A DNA stretch of 64,000 bases from Annulohypoxylon bovei var. microspora (Eukaryota > Ascomycota > Sordariomycetes > Xylariales > Hypoxylaceae), in assembly GCA_022836615.1 (NCBI GenBank), contig MU405366.1, positions 24,744 to 88,743 of the forward strand, in the 5' to 3' direction. Positions within the stretch are counted from its first letter, which is position 1. Each line of letters starts with the position of its first letter. The notes under the pieces are model-generated. The model made no database searches, was not told the DNA's origin, and saw only the letters and a program-made list of their open reading frames with translations. The position numbers were made by a program, and so were the translations under genes. Positions 45,634 to 58,436 of the stretch are shown piece after piece.

Positions 45634-46491
45634 ATGCTGTCCTCAATATTACTAGCCGTAGTGGCGTCAACCTTGGCAGCGGCCCATACGGTCATCACCT
45701 ACCCGGGATGGCGAGGAGACAATCTCATCACGAACTCATCGTGGCCGTACGGCATGCAGTGGATGTACCCATGTGAGTAAACTCGCTCGATTTCTCCGAC
45801 TTCTCTTGACGTGTGCCGCTCTTAATCGCATCGAGCTTCGAACCTGCTGACACGGCTATCATAGGCGGCGGCATATCGTTGACGTCGAATAGGTCGTACT
45901 GGCCTACCACGGGCGGCGCTGTCGCGTTCCAGCCAGGTTGGTTCCAGGGGCATCAGACGGCGTTCTTATATATCAACCTCGGCTTCGGCACCACCGGGCC
46001 GGATGGAGGACCGGAAAACATGTCGTTCCCCATGATCGCGCCCTTTCAGCTTCTCGGCCCCTCGAAGGGCCCGTTTCCCGGAACCGTCTGCTTGCCGCAG
46101 GTGCCGCTGCCCACGAACATGTCTTTCAACCCCGGCGACAACGCGACGATACAGGTCGTCGAGATAGCGCAGCACGGGGCCGCCCTATTTTCGGTAGGTT
46201 TCCGCATTCTGAACAATGGTAAAAACTTGAAGACTAACAGGTCTCCAGTGTGCTGATATTACATTTGCCGCGCCCGGCGACGAGAAGATCGCCAAGGTAA
46301 ACGAATCCAACTGTTTCAACAGCACCGACCTCGGGTTCGCCGATATCTATACCGTCACGACGCAGGAGATAGGCGCCGCCGCCAATATGACTACCAGCGG
46401 CGCCGTTCGGTTTTGGCACCAGAGCTCTTCTACGTGGAGCTGGCTAGGTTATCTGCCTATGGCTGCGTGCTCCCTCTGGTTCTTATTATGA
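45634..46491 (+). CDS. X325/BIM1-like copper-binding LPMO-related protein, GPI-anchored
   Basis: Three exons, 45634-45772, 45865-46193 and 46249-46491, give 236 residues. The signal peptide of 17 residues ends at AAA|H, so the mature protein starts with His (HTVITYPGWRGDNL), as in LPMOs and X325 proteins. Further landmarks are MYPCGGISLTSNRSYWP, the LNLGFG-like INLGFGTTGPD, and EIAQHGAALFSCADITF across intron 2. The C-terminus ends in a hydrophobic stretch (LGYLPMAACSLWFLL) suited to GPI attachment. Cryptococcus BIM1 helps take up copper at low concentration, and X325 proteins bind copper without proven polysaccharide cleavage. The same role here is inference. Intron 2 was placed to join SCADITF. 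Confidence 0.87.
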
Positions 46492-47633
46492 GGCCTGGCG
46501 GACGGGTGAAGTTTTGAATATGAGCTCGAATAAAGGGGCCGAGCAAGCGGACTTTTCTTCATTTCAACCTTTTTGTATCTATATACCATTTGGCATCTTG
46601 AACCGGCGCACGGGGTGGGGTGATGAAATATTTTTGCCCGGACGGCTGGGGGCGGTCTCCCATGCTGGCCGGACCTTATAATTGTAGGGTGAAGGGATGT
46701 ACGGATTTGATATCTAGCTATACCACTTCTCGCTCTCAGGTGGAGATTCCATATGATCTTTACTATTGTCCGGAGGATCACTAGATCCCTATCCTCGGGC
46801 ATTATGAATGAAAAAAGCTTTCTAAAGTCCTTGGAGTGTCCTATACTATAATCGTGTATAATCGTGATGAAGATGACTTGTACAAGTAGGCCATCAAAGA
46901 TGTGATATTCCAGCGAGCTATCTGGCATGTGTTCTGACCCGGCGGATAGCAATACCATCTCGCACACACGTCCTAACGTGACACGTTAGAGTAAGCGCCA
47001 ACGCCGGGACGAAGAAATCCGCGAAACTTGAATCTCTTGAATCTCAATATATAGGCACTAGGCTCGTATGGTTCTATGGCCCGCAATATAGTCACGACAC
47101 GGAGCTTCAGTGTGGAGGCAAAGAACGTTCAATATTAACGCATGTGCGCATGTACGTAGAAAGGAGCCAGTTTACTCGAGCGGACCACGTTGGAGTACCT
47201 ACTTTAATCTAAGCAGGGTACTCTCGTATGAAAGCCGCCTCTTGATATGATCTCTCTACTACTACCTAGTAGGTAGAGAATAGAAGACCTACTTATAGCT
47301 ATCTACCTAGGACCTACGAGGGCTGCGAGGGTTACTCATCATAGATAGGACCAAGGCAAGGCACCCTGACACGTAATTGAGTTACGGATAGAGAATCTTG
47401 TCCAGCGTTAGTTACAGCAATGCATTTTTATTACTTTTCAGCGTCACCGCCCTATCCTAGTAGAGTTAACTACCGAACCCCCATTGATCGTCGTCAAGGG
47501 GATGCTCAACTCCGACTCCTCGCGGCATGAAGAACATTGGGACTAACATGCGTCAACGTGTATCATCAACATCAGCACCCCGCCCGAGAGACCAATCATG
47601 GTCCTCCTCGCAGGTGATAATTCCGGGGCGCGA
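46492..47633. other. Intergenic between convergent genes
   Basis: The 3' flanks of the BIM1-like and Doa1 genes, about 1.1 kb. A minus-strand open frame at 46449-46967 overlaps the BIM1-like 3' end and has no protein-like features. No other element seen. Confidence 0.45.
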
Positions 47634-50119
47634 TCATCTCAATAGCGATAGACATTCCTCAGCTATCTGCTCTACCCGCGGCTCGGAGGCGCGATCTTTA
47701 CTCGACGCTATAAGCGACGACATGCTTCTAGCCTCAGGCGCGTACTTGCCGATCACGGTGATAAGAGTGCCAGCGGCTACGAGCGCTCGGAATACGACCT
47801 CCCCCTCGGTCTGCTTCTGGAGAATCCAGGCAAGCGCCGTCAGCAGGCGAGTTTGCACGTTAGTCGGCACCCTCCCCGGCTCTCTGGACGCCAGGACGGC
47901 AAAGTTCACCGTGGCTGTCGTCAAGGCGATCTGCAGATTGCGGTTGAAAGGACCGATCGCCGGCTGACCGCCGATACCTAGCACCCGATCTACGAACGAC
48001 ACGGCCGCGAGTCCTTGCGGCGGCTGTGCGAGCAGCTTCCGACCCTCGGCAGACTTGAAGAGGTTGGCGATCGTACGGGCCGCCATCATAACGTGGTGCT
48101 CGCCGGGTTGCCCGCCAGCAGGGACGCCGTCGAGCGCGGCCGAGACGGCTATCTGCGCCAAGCTGCCAAAGTCGGACGACTTGAACTTGGCAGCACCGGA
48201 AGAGGTCGCGACGCACCGTAACAGGTCGAGAGGCGCGAGCCTCTCGGGGTAGTCCCATCGCGTGCACATCATGACAACTAGGCTGACGGAGGCCTCGTCC
48301 GCGACGGGCTGGTTTGCTTCTAATCTCTGCTTCACCGTGGCTAACAGTTCTCGCGCCGGCGGGTTCAGGGAATAGTCCTTGCGCCCCGCCGCCTCGAGGG
48401 CGGAGCTGATGCCAAGTATCTTCTTAAATATAGCTGCGCAACAAGAGTTAGAACCGTTATATCAAGACGGCATCACGATATTTATCGCGGTACTTACGAT
48501 CATATTTGGCGGCCGTGATGTCCAGGTACTCGCGGTGCGGCAGAGTCTTGCTGCCAGACGTGCTCGAGCTGTCGCCTGGCCGGTATCGCGACTCGGTACC
48601 GTACGGATCGGGTCCTCCCTCGTTCTCGGAGCCCTGCCCGATCGTGGCGCCTTGCGTGTTAGAAATGATGAACTGCGCAACCTGGTCTAGGAAGTTTTGC
48701 GAGAGCTCGTTGTCGTCGATGAACTTCTGGGCTCGGGTGTAGGGATTCTCGGACAGGTTGTACGGTAGCTTTAGAGAGGGCTGGCCCTCTTCGATGGCGA
48801 CATCGAAGACGTAGTCGTAGGACTGGCCGTTATGCTCGACCTTGCGCCCGCTGCTGCCGACCGCGTCGACGACGGTGCCGACGTTAATCCACTGCTGCTG
48901 GCCCATCGACCACTGGTGGGCCGTCACGGAGCCGTTCTCTTCCTTGATCATCTGCACCTGGCCTTCTTTAGTGCCCGACTTGTTCTTCAGGAAGTCGGGG
49001 CCCGGAAGCTTCTCCTTGTTGACGCCGCCGACCTGCTGCTGCGGTATCGAAGAGGACCTGACAGACTCGTCGAAATGCGCCAAGGTGTCCGGAGCGGCTA
49101 GGCGCTCCGGGCTGCGGGAGAAGACGCGGACGACGCCGTCGCTGGCGCCCGACACGATATCTCCGCTCGCGGAGCACACCGAGACGGCCCAGACCGAGAT
49201 GGCAGGATGGGTGATGGTCTGGAGACAGTCGGAGCCTCGCCACACGCGGACCGTCCGATCCTCCCCCGAACTAACCAGCTCGCCAGAAGGCAGCGTGGCG
49301 AGGGAATATATGAAGCTCTCGTGGCCGCGAAGCTCGCCGACCAGCTGACCGCTCAACTTCCACAGGCGGATGACCCCGTCGTTGCTGGCGCTGGCAAAGT
49401 CGGCGCCGCTAGGATGGCCCGGCGGGACCTGGCACAGAGCTCGAACGACGTCGGAGGTGTAGATGGTGCTTCGGGGTCGGACCTCGCCAGCTACGACGGT
49501 GCGGAGGTCGTAGACGCGGATGTTCTTGTCGGCGGACGCGGTCACGACCGTGTTCTCGTCCAGAGGTAGGACATCCCATACCGCCTCCTCGTGGCCGGTT
49601 AGGATAGCCTCCGTCTCCCACTTGCGAATGCTCCATATCCTAGCCGTCTTGTCCCAGCTAGCCGACACGATATAACGACCGCCAGGTACGACGGCCAAGG
49701 CGCACACATTCCGAGCGTGGCCGACCAGCAGACGCTCGGCATTGTCCGAAGGAACCGAAGTCGTCTTCCTGATGTCGATAATGGTATCGGAGCCGGCAGA
49801 GACAACCAGGCCGTCCGGGTAGTCGGGCGACGGGGCTAGATATGTTAAACTATTGTAGAATTCGGTTCCCTGGGTGGTGGTGGTCGGCTCAAACGCCGGG
49901 GGCGACGTGGAAGTTCGCTTCCAGGCGCGAACGGTACAGTCCCTGGCCGCAGAGAGCACGAGATCCGGAGCGGGGAAGCAGACATGCCGAACCTACAGAG
50001 GAAGAAGTTGGTCAGTTAGAGGACATCTATTCCCTAGATAGTAAGGTGAAAGTGACGGGCGGGACTCATACATCAGCACCATGACCGACAAGCTGCGCGG
50101 ATAGCTTGAAGTCGGTCAT
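47634..50119 (-). CDS. doa1: Doa1/Ufd3/PLAA ubiquitin-binding WD40 protein (Cdc48 cofactor)
   Basis: Three exons, 50072-50119, 48498-49992 and 47634-48433, give 780 residues in exact frame. The N-terminal WD40 propeller (about 1-300) opens with MTDFKLSAQLVGHGADVRHV and contains ARNVCALAVVPGGRYIVSASWD and HEEAVWDVLPLDENTVVTASAD. A PFU domain follows (EGQVQMIKEENGSVTAHQWSM, then WINVGTVVD) at about 350-450, and then a C-terminal PUL armadillo-type domain (DYPERLAPLDLLRCVA, LLTALAWILQKQTEGEVVFRALVAAGTLI). The protein binds ubiquitin through the first two domains and Cdc48/p97 through PUL. It acts in ubiquitin turnover and in mitochondrial and endosomal protein degradation. Length and domain order match yeast Doa1. 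Confidence 0.93.
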
Positions 50120-51425
50120 ATTGTGACCCGACGACTACCAACGATTTCTCAGCAGTTTTGCGTTGGCGACTTCTTCTTCTTGGGTGAAGAGACTGAGCCG
50201 ACGGAGGCAGATCTACGAGCTGTTTATTTTGGGGAATGGATCTAGAAACAGATGTAAATTATCTGGGTAGATCCCGAATTGGTAATCACGAAGTAGAAAA
50301 AAGATGAAGGTGGTGGAAATACATATATGTACCTACCTGGTAGGTATGGCTGTGGTTTGGTACATACCTACCTAAGGTAGTTACTGCAGTTTGCGTTTGT
50401 CAAAGCTATCCAGAGGTACCTACCCACTTCCTCTGTAAAACTAACGCAAATGGGCAAGTGGGGGATTATGGGTTGAGACTTCTGATTCCGAATTTCTAGC
50501 TGAGCATGACATCAATAACTTTATTAAATTTACAGGTACCCAGGCAGTACCTACAGTACCTACCACGTACCTATGTAGTACTATACTAGGTACAGGCTAC
50601 ATATGTACATACGTATTACATAATCCCCCACATCAATTAATCCAATCCATCTACATACTAGGCTTAGATCCACTTTACTAACCTGGTAGCCGTCGCGTCG
50701 ATGAGGCTCATTAATTGAATCTCTAATCTGATCCATTCCAAAACCTTTCAACATCAACTTCGACACCCTTTTCCTTTCTCTTAACCTCGCGTAACTTCGA
50801 CAACACCTCTCTTCCTCCGTCTCTCATTCTCAATCGGGACCTTGATACACTGATCACCTTGTTCTTTGGACTCTAATCTTCCACAGTTCAATTTGGACAT
50901 AATTGAAATTCGAAAGGTATTCCAAACACGATTCGCGCTGATCCAAATACCCTTCTCCGTCCTTTAATGAATGCGATTCTATCTCGGCCGCCCCTTTGCG
51001 ATCTGAACCTCACGACCCATTACGACTAGTCACGAGCATCCGTCTTTCTACCATCCCTTAGTCTCCCTATCGTCACTCTCACTGATTTATCGCATTCATT
51101 TTCTCTCTCTTTTTTTTTCAATTTTCTTTTTCACTCTCGGTCACTTAGTTGATTTTGCGGCGCATCTAATTCATCGCCGACCTTTCTCACCCATCGGTGT
51201 GATACCTCTTCGTACTCGATTCCCGTTCTGATCCTTCGATCGAAGTACGCGTTAAAGTACATTGAAGTACACGCGAGCTGGCGCATCGATACATATACTA
51301 CCGGGCATACGTGTGATCCAATCCCTTTCCGAGACTTACGCCTGAGCCTTTCGGTTTTGACTCTACGCACATTCGAGGTTTTCCGAAGCTTCAATTCCAA
51401 GTATTAGTATTGTCCGACTCCCACG
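50120..51425. other. Shared promoter region of Doa1 and STRAP-like genes
   Basis: 1.3 kb between divergent starts. TACCTA/GGTACC blocks cluster at 50325-50420 and 50535-50595. The last 600 bases are CT-rich, as expected of a fungal 5' leader. A short minus-strand frame at 51131-51400 is not protein-like. Confidence 0.5.
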
Positions 51426-52683
51426 ATGGCTACCACCGAAGCTTCCCGACAATACGTCCCTCTCACCTGCCACGGCCACTCCCGCCCGGTTCCCCACATC
51501 AGCTTTTCGCCGCTCGAGAAGGACGATGTGTATTACCTGATCTCAGCATGCAAAGGTGCGTACAGTCCTTGCAGCATTCGCAACACATGCTGACAGCTGA
51601 TATCTTAGACGGCAACCCCATGCTCCGCGACGGCCAGACCGGCGACTGGATCGGCACCTTCATCGGCCACAAGGGCGCCGTCTGGCAAGCTAGACTCAGC
51701 CCCGACGCGGCAACCGCCGCCACGGCCTCTGCGGATTTTACCGCGTAAGCCTCTGCCCCGTCAAATGTTGAAACGTCGGCTAACCTCAGCCGGTAGGAAA
51801 ATCTGGGATACCCACACCGGCGAACTCCTGTTCACCCTGCAGCACGATCATATCGTTCGCGCCGTCGCCTATCCGCCGGACAATTCCGATCTCGTCGCCA
51901 CCGGCGGTATGGAGAAGAAGCTTCGCATATTTGACCTGACCGAGATGAAGCCCGCTTCTCACCCCGACGCAGCGACGAACGGCAACAGCGTCGACGCCGC
52001 CGTCGTGCCGTCCACCATCCTGGCATCCTCGGCCTTCGAGATAGGGGCCGGGATCCATACCGCTTCCATCAAGTTCATCGTCTGGACGAGGGATCCTAAC
52101 ATCCTGATAACCGCGTCCGACAACACCCTGCGCTGGTTCGACCTGCCTAGCCGAAGCGTCGTGAAGCAGGAGGTTCTGGACGGCGAGATCGGATCCTGCG
52201 AGTTCTGCGCGCTGGCTCCCGAGTACACGTCCAAGACAGACATCGGCGAGGGATTGCCGGTCCTCGCGGTAGCCGCCGGCAAGTCCGTCTATTTCTGGGG
52301 AGGTCTCCGCGCCATGAACGAGCTGAAGCGCACCAAGATGAGCTACAAGGTAGCAAGCGTCGCCCTGGACCCCAAGGGCAGGAAGATCGTCGTCGGCGAG
52401 GACATCCCGGCTACGTGGGCAAGAGTTTACAGATGGGACGACGATGTCGAGATAGGTTTGTGCCCTCGCCACCCCCAATTTTCACCTCTGCCACTGACGA
52501 CCTCGAGCAGACATCCACAAGGGCCACCACGGACCTGTCTGGTCCGTGGCCTTCTCGCCGGACGGGAAGCTGTACGCCACCGGCTCGGAAGACGGAACTA
52601 TCAAGATGTGGAAGAACTGCGAAGGGTTCTACGGCCTCTGGCGCGGAGGAGCCAACATGGCGACCGAACGAAGTGCCGAATAG
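51426..52683 (+). CDS. STRAP-like WD40 protein (unrip homologue)
   Basis: Four exons, 51426-51555, 51609-51744, 51797-52455 and 52511-52683, give 365 residues in exact frame to a TAG stop. It starts MATTEASRQYVPLTCHGHSRPV. The propeller repeats are typical: ISFSPLEKDDVYYLISACKDGNPMLR, GTFIGHKGAVWQARLSPDA, AKIWDTHTGELLFTLQHDHIVRAV, then GHHGPVWSVAFSPDGKLYATGSEDG and TIKMW. The opening DGNPMLRDGQTGDWIGTFIGHKGAVW is diagnostic of STRAP, which in animals joins the SMN complex and TGF-beta receptors. Fungal members are uncharacterised and probably act in RNP assembly or translation. The open frame that runs on past 52455 is intron read-through. Confidence 0.9.
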
Positions 52684-54182
52684 GGTAACGCACTTCGACG
52701 ACAGCCTTCGACCGACTCGGCCAAGAACAGCGGAGACGTTTCGAAAGATTCCCCCAGCGATCCGCTACAAGATTACGACGCCGGGAAGAAAGCTCTCATC
52801 GCCCAGCTGACTTACCACCTCCTCTGAGCCTCGTCTCCTGCCGAGCACGACTCGATCGGACAACATGCTTAGCCGTCTTGGGTCACAGGTGGAACGAATA
52901 GTCCGAGACGATACTCAGGTGCTCATCGTCTCATAGTCGCCAGATGTGTGAAACTAGCATCGAGGCAGAGGATCACTGTATTATTGCACCATATTGCTTG
53001 GGAGTGAGACATAGATGCGATAATAAAACCAGAGGAGTCTGCAAAGGCGACCTCATAGTAGTACAATGTTGTCATTTCGATCTATCGCAACTTGAGAATT
53101 GCGAGGAGTGTGATGCCGAGTGAACATATGATGATACTAGTCGTGGGACGTAAAAATAGATATCCGAGGTAGGTAGGAAGAGCAAGAGAGTTCAGCTATT
53201 AAACTAGTACCTCAATCTACATGGGTCTGCCATACATGATTGGAGGAAGTTATATTTATATTAACCAACGTTAGCTGACATCTGGATTGTTGCGGCTCTG
53301 GCGTGATGGGGTTGTTGACTGCTTGTTAACTAGCAAGAACCTTTCCCGTCTACGACTACCCCTTTATGTGCTTTCAAAGATCATTCCGATCAACGTGCCC
53401 ACTATTCGCAGTCTAGAAGTAGCAAAAATAGCTTGGTTGAATCTAGATAGAGTGAAAACCTCTCAACTCCTTTAACTCAATATGTAGGCACTTACCTATT
53501 TATGGCTATGTCGTTAATATATGAAAGAGAAGTAGATAGTTACCTTCTCAACTAGTATTTCATATTATAATCACCCCATCTCATTCTTTTCAGAAAGATT
53601 GACAGGTATATGAAATGCAATGTTAATTAATATGTATTTAATAACGAACTAATAGTCTACTAATATATCTAGTTATACTTGTCGACGTAAATGCGAAAAT
53701 AGTTCTAGTATTCTATAACTATGTATTTAAGTTCTAAGGTTATTAAGGATATCTGCACATGTGGCAATCGATGTAGCCGGGGAAATATATACATATACGT
53801 CGTACTTTCCTCAGTCACCCATCCCAAATGAAGCTGCAAATGAGGCTGAAACTTAGATATAACTAATCAATGGTAGGTACTTGATGATGGTCGTTGTTGC
53901 GTCCCCTATAACAAAATAGCGTCACTTACCATCATAACCGGCAGGTGAACCTTCGAAGCTTCCCATACAACATTGAACTACTACCTAGGTACTGTTCACA
54001 AGTCAGTGTTGACAGGAGCATCCGAGGTCAACCTGATAAAGGTAAATCGCTACGGTGTTCATGCTATTACTTCTACACTTTTCCCCGAACACTACAATAT
54101 TCTTTGATCGATAGGTATTCGTTACCTTGTCTCATCATTCTACATAATTATTCTACATTTTCGAAAATATAGGTTAGACAGG
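52684..54182. other. Intergenic
   Basis: 1.5 kb, AT-rich in the middle (53200-53800). The 3' flank of the STRAP-like gene and promoter of the orphan at 54183. No convincing frame, RNA gene or repeat. Confidence 0.45.
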
Positions 54183-55377
54183 ATGTCGTCCGAAAAGCGC
54201 AAGCAACCTTGGGAATATTCCACTAACAAAGGCACCATCCGCGTCCGCAGACGCAGGGATACCTTGCCCGAGGAGAAACTCATACTAGAATCCGGCAAAA
54301 TCTCCGATACCAAGGCTATAACTCGTGTTTGGAGGTTGCGAGCCGACACGGAGGAGTATAAGATGGCTTCTGAGGAAGAAAAGAAGCGAATGCTAATAGC
54401 GGACGAGAATATGGCGATGGAACGCCGTCGCTCAAAGGGGCAAGACGTGGACAGCAAAATCGCGCGGTTCCTCCAACGACAAAACCTCGCTGCCGATGGT
54501 GAGAATACTAGTGTTCCGAATACCGCCACCACTTCCCCCGATCCCCTAACTGGCGTAGGTTCCTCGGTGAATCTAAGCCCTTTACTGCCAGCAAGTTCTC
54601 CTAACCTCACAAGAGTCTCGACTCTCGAGTCACCAGGCGAGTGTCCGTACCTCCTTTATTCTCGGTCCCAAATTATCTAGAGATAAAACGTAGATATTAA
54701 TTTATTATTCCTAGGGTGGCCTGAACTTCGAGGATCATCAACCCTCTGGTGGCGACACTCGTAGCTTCGGGCTCGGCAGTTTTCAGACTGCTGCCGCCGC
54801 CTCTCCGTCTCCGTCTCTCTCGTATATCTTCGAGCAAGATGATACAACCGACCACGGGCAAATGAGGCCTCGGACCCAACAGGCCTACGAGGACTACGGC
54901 CAAGAATTTACATCTCAGAACACCCGATTCACGAACCAGCCTACTGCTACCGACCAAACTTATGCCGCACTCAATATTGAATTGAACTCCAGCCAAGTGC
55001 AGATTCGAGATCTGAAGAATCAGGTCCGGGCATTGAGTAACGAGCTGAATACGACTCGAGCAAACGTCACCGAACTCGAGCGTCGTGTCAACCAGATGCA
55101 AAATATAGCTATCGTACCCAGCGACGATTGGCGTTTTGCCGCTGACGTGCGAGCGTTAGCAGATGCCGCTGCTAAGGTCTCAAATCGACTGAACGTCAAC
55201 AAAATGTCTGATTCTGAGCGACACACTGATCAGCACGCCGAGCAGCACGCCGAGCTACAAGAAGAGCAGCGTGCTAAAAAGGACAACGGGTACGGTTTCG
55301 TGGACGATACCAACCACGAGGAACACGAGGCCGATGTTGCGGGATATCTCACGGTACTGATTAGCAACGATGTCTAA
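54183..55377 (+). CDS. Orphan protein with C-terminal coiled coil
   Basis: Two exons in phase, 54183-54554 and 54715-55377, give 344 residues. A donor 12 bases later (54567) also keeps the frame. The N-terminus is basic and charged (EKRKQPWEYSTNKGTIRVRRRRDTLP), then helical and Glu/Lys-rich (RADTEEYKMASEEEKKRMLIADE). The second exon has a Ser/Pro/Gln-rich stretch and a heptad-like coiled coil at about 220-270 (LNSSQVQIRDLKNQVRALSNELN, then VTELERRVNQM). The end is His/Glu-rich. I recognise no domain. The basic start and coiled coil could suit a DNA-binding or scaffolding role, but that is a guess. Confidence 0.6.
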
Positions 55378-56606
55378 GCTAACTTCTTATGCCATTGTGC
55401 ACTGCTAACATGTGTATTCCTCGTTGTTTTTCTTGTTCCGGTCACTGTCTGCAAAACTCGGATATCCTCGCTGTTAGCAATGCTGCACGACATTCGCTGG
55501 AGGTTAAGTACCTATGCTTGAAATTAGGGCTGACTGCATGATGATGTGATGTAATAAGATTAGAGCAAGTTATATAAAGTACTGCGCGTAGCGTACAATA
55601 GCTAAGAGTTCGTGTCCTAAGCCTTTGCTTTCTCTTGCTTACCTTATGTACAATAGGAGACACATGGAAGAACATTATCAAACTAACATTCATATCGTAC
55701 TTTGACATTTTCCTTAATATCAACGAGACCTGCGATTCTTTTCGTGACGAGCAGGGCTATTAGATGTTGGAATATTGGGTGGCTGGATGACTACGCCCTG
55801 TATCCAATCTGCAACATATGTAAGGTATCTACAACCCATACTAAGATCAGATGCTAGCAACCTAACCGTCTAACACACACAAATGACACTCATAACCTGC
55901 GTCCATTTACAACTGGAAATCTGACGGATACAGAGGCTGCTTAGGTAGCATTCAGCCGCAAAGCGAGGCGGACTATCCATCATCCTACGTACCGGTGTGT
56001 GGTGCAAGCTACCTATGCTTACTACAAACATCGGAAGTTGGGAGTCTCTAACACCTCGAAAGCGAAATGAAGACTAGGAGAGCTACCCGGCCGGGTAGGC
56101 AGCTTCTTGAAAAGGCATCAACCCCTCCCCAGAGCAGAGCAAACCCTGAATGGGGGTATGCAGGGGGAGTTCCAGATGTGTGAAGCGGGGCACCAACACG
56201 TTTTGATGGTGTTTTAAGGCAGCGCCCGTATATGTATTAAAACCCTCGCTAACCAATTCTCATCCCGGACTAGCCAATGGGGATCGCGATCAATCAACTC
56301 TAGACTATATTGTCGTAGAGCTCCAGGTCTGCTTCAAGGCCAATCAATATGCGACGGTGGTAGCAGGAGGTGTCAGCCGCACGATATTAAGGTAGGCTGC
56401 AGACTGACAATCCACGGGTCCGGATAGATGATCTACGAGGTTCAAGATGAGTCTGCTCACATGCAAACTTGACAACCTTTCAACTACTCGCTCGTTCCTG
56501 CGGTGATGCTGACGGACGCGGGGAGTCTGTCTTCGGTCTCGCATCCCAAGCATACCTATCAACCTCGGAAGTCTCTCTACCTCCCACCGTCTCGCACAAG
56601 TCGCCA
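55378..56606. other. Intergenic
   Basis: 1.2 kb of non-coding sequence before the membrane protein gene. Short open frames on both strands are not protein-like. Confidence 0.45.
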
Positions 56607-57891
56607 ATGTCGCTGTCGAAACCTACTCAACAGCGGGCGGTGATCGGCGAGCGCCTCTCTGAGCTTACGACCGTGTTCAGCCCGCCATGCCCCATCACAT
56701 GGCTACTGACGACCACGAAAGTGCCATCTCAGTATCCGGCATTTCCTACCACAGGACCTTCCTCGTGCGATCCCCCATCCTGGGTCGACAACATCTCCCA
56801 GAAGGGGTTCGCGTACTACTCACCCGCCATCTGCCCTAGCGGCTTCTTCGCGGGATGCACCGTAAACGACGACCGGATCGGCGAGGGATTTCCCGCCACG
56901 TCGGCAGGGGAGACCGCTATGTACTGCGTTCCAAGGTAAGACGGAAAGCCTCCGACCCCCTTCCTCGATAATTTGACTTACCCGGGGATCCGAATCTAGC
57001 GGGTTTGCCTGCACGTCAGACACCACCGACTTCCGCGGCGGCATCTGGGGATTTCGCACAGCCTCGGCAGGTAGTCCTTCCGTCACCGTAGGACCAGCCT
57101 TACAGATCCGCTGGCGGGAAGAGGACCTGAGCAGTCTTCAAACCGACCCCTTGAATCCCGGCGCCGCGGTAAGCGTCGTGATATCCAGTCTAGCTGGGAC
57201 CGTCACCCCCACAGCGGAACCGGTGATCATAACACCCGCAACAAGCTCGTCGACGTTCGCTACATCAACGTTACCCATATCAACGTTACCCACATCAACC
57301 CAGGTCGACACAGAGGGATTTCCTACTAATCCCACAACTTCTACCGCAACAGAGGTATCAACCAATAAACAGCCATCTTCCTCGCCTAGCCGGCTAGATA
57401 CAACAGCGTCGATCCAAGCCGGGAGCACGTCTACCGCCGGTGACGGGAACGCTCCAAGCTCTAGTCCAAACCAGGATGGTTCTACAAGCGTCGCGTCGAG
57501 CACGACTACAGCGGCGACGGCCCTGTCCGGAATTCTCATAGTCATGATACTGGGATTTTTGGCAACCGTAACCTTCCGCCGATATCGTCGGTACCGCGCC
57601 GGGAAAATAGAGGCCTTCTTCCCCTTCCGAACCAGACTCTGGGCTAAGGCGGTCCTAGATAAATGGACCGGCAGATCAATACCCTCGAACAACCTCGGGG
57701 ACCTTCCGCCCAAGATCCCAGACGCCGAATTAGGTACCGACGGCCCGATACCAGAACTTGGGCCGGGAGACCCGCTCGGCACAAAGGACAACCCGGCAGA
57801 GCTGGCGGGAAGCGGGGTGAGGAACAGCTGGATGTCACACGTCTCACGAATATTTACGGGGAGGTCGAGAAAGGAAGCGTGGCCGGTTTGA
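56607..57891 (+). CDS. Mucin-like single-pass membrane protein, intact relative of the 8905-10230 gene
   Basis: Two exons, 56607-56935 and 57000-57891, give 406 residues in frame. The extracellular part opens with LTTVFSPPCPITW and has a Cys-patterned domain (AYYSPAICPSGFFAGC, ETAMYCVPSGFACTSD). A conserved QIRWREEDLSSLQTDPLNPG block follows, then a Ser/Thr-rich stem of about 110 residues likely to be O-glycosylated. A transmembrane helix lies near LSGILIVMILGFLATVTF, followed by a basic stop-transfer (RRYRRYRAGK) and a cytosolic tail. It lacks a classical signal peptide, so the membrane helix may act as a signal anchor. Proteins of this pattern are common and uncharacterised in filamentous ascomycetes. 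Roles in wall sensing are often suggested from architecture only. Confidence 0.75.
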
Positions 57892-58436
57892 AAACTTGGC
57901 CTGTCTCGTCACTAACCCGGTGCTAGCAACTATGTAGGTATTCCGAGAAATAGGACACATGATTAGACGAAAGCGTTTTCTAAAGATGAATCGATGTCAT
58001 TATAGAAAGATTCGTACTGTATTTTTACATACCTGCCTACCGGTAAGTAGGTAGGTAGCTAGTTAGCTGAAGGTGACTGGAGACTGGAGACTAGAGTCGC
58101 TACGAGAAGCTTTAAGGAGGTACCTACCTTGGTACTACTTATAGCGGCAGGCGAAGGCTTAGAGCAACTAGTAGACAAGACGTATAAGGTACTTACCTAC
58201 TAGGTATGTAGTTAATGACAGTTCGTAGCAAACATATAACCTTAGTTGATTCACCACGAGAACTAGACGGCTTCACGAAGATCAGCGCGAACGGTTGCCA
58301 AACGAATCGTTGTCTGCACCCGAATATCGCGGTGTAATGTTGGTCATGTATAGCGCGTCTTGGAATCGCCTCCATGGGAACTTGAGCCGATAACTACCTA
58401 CCTATGTAGGTAGTCTTCCATGGTAGGATATGCAAA
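57892..58436. other. Intergenic between convergent genes
   Basis: 545 bases with TAGGTA/TACCTA blocks near 58045-58062, 58120-58135 and 58395-58410. No gene. Confidence 0.5.

Noticed and set aside
46449..46967. 172-residue minus-strand frame.
   Set aside because: It overlaps the 3' end of the BIM1-like gene and has no motif or gene-like composition.
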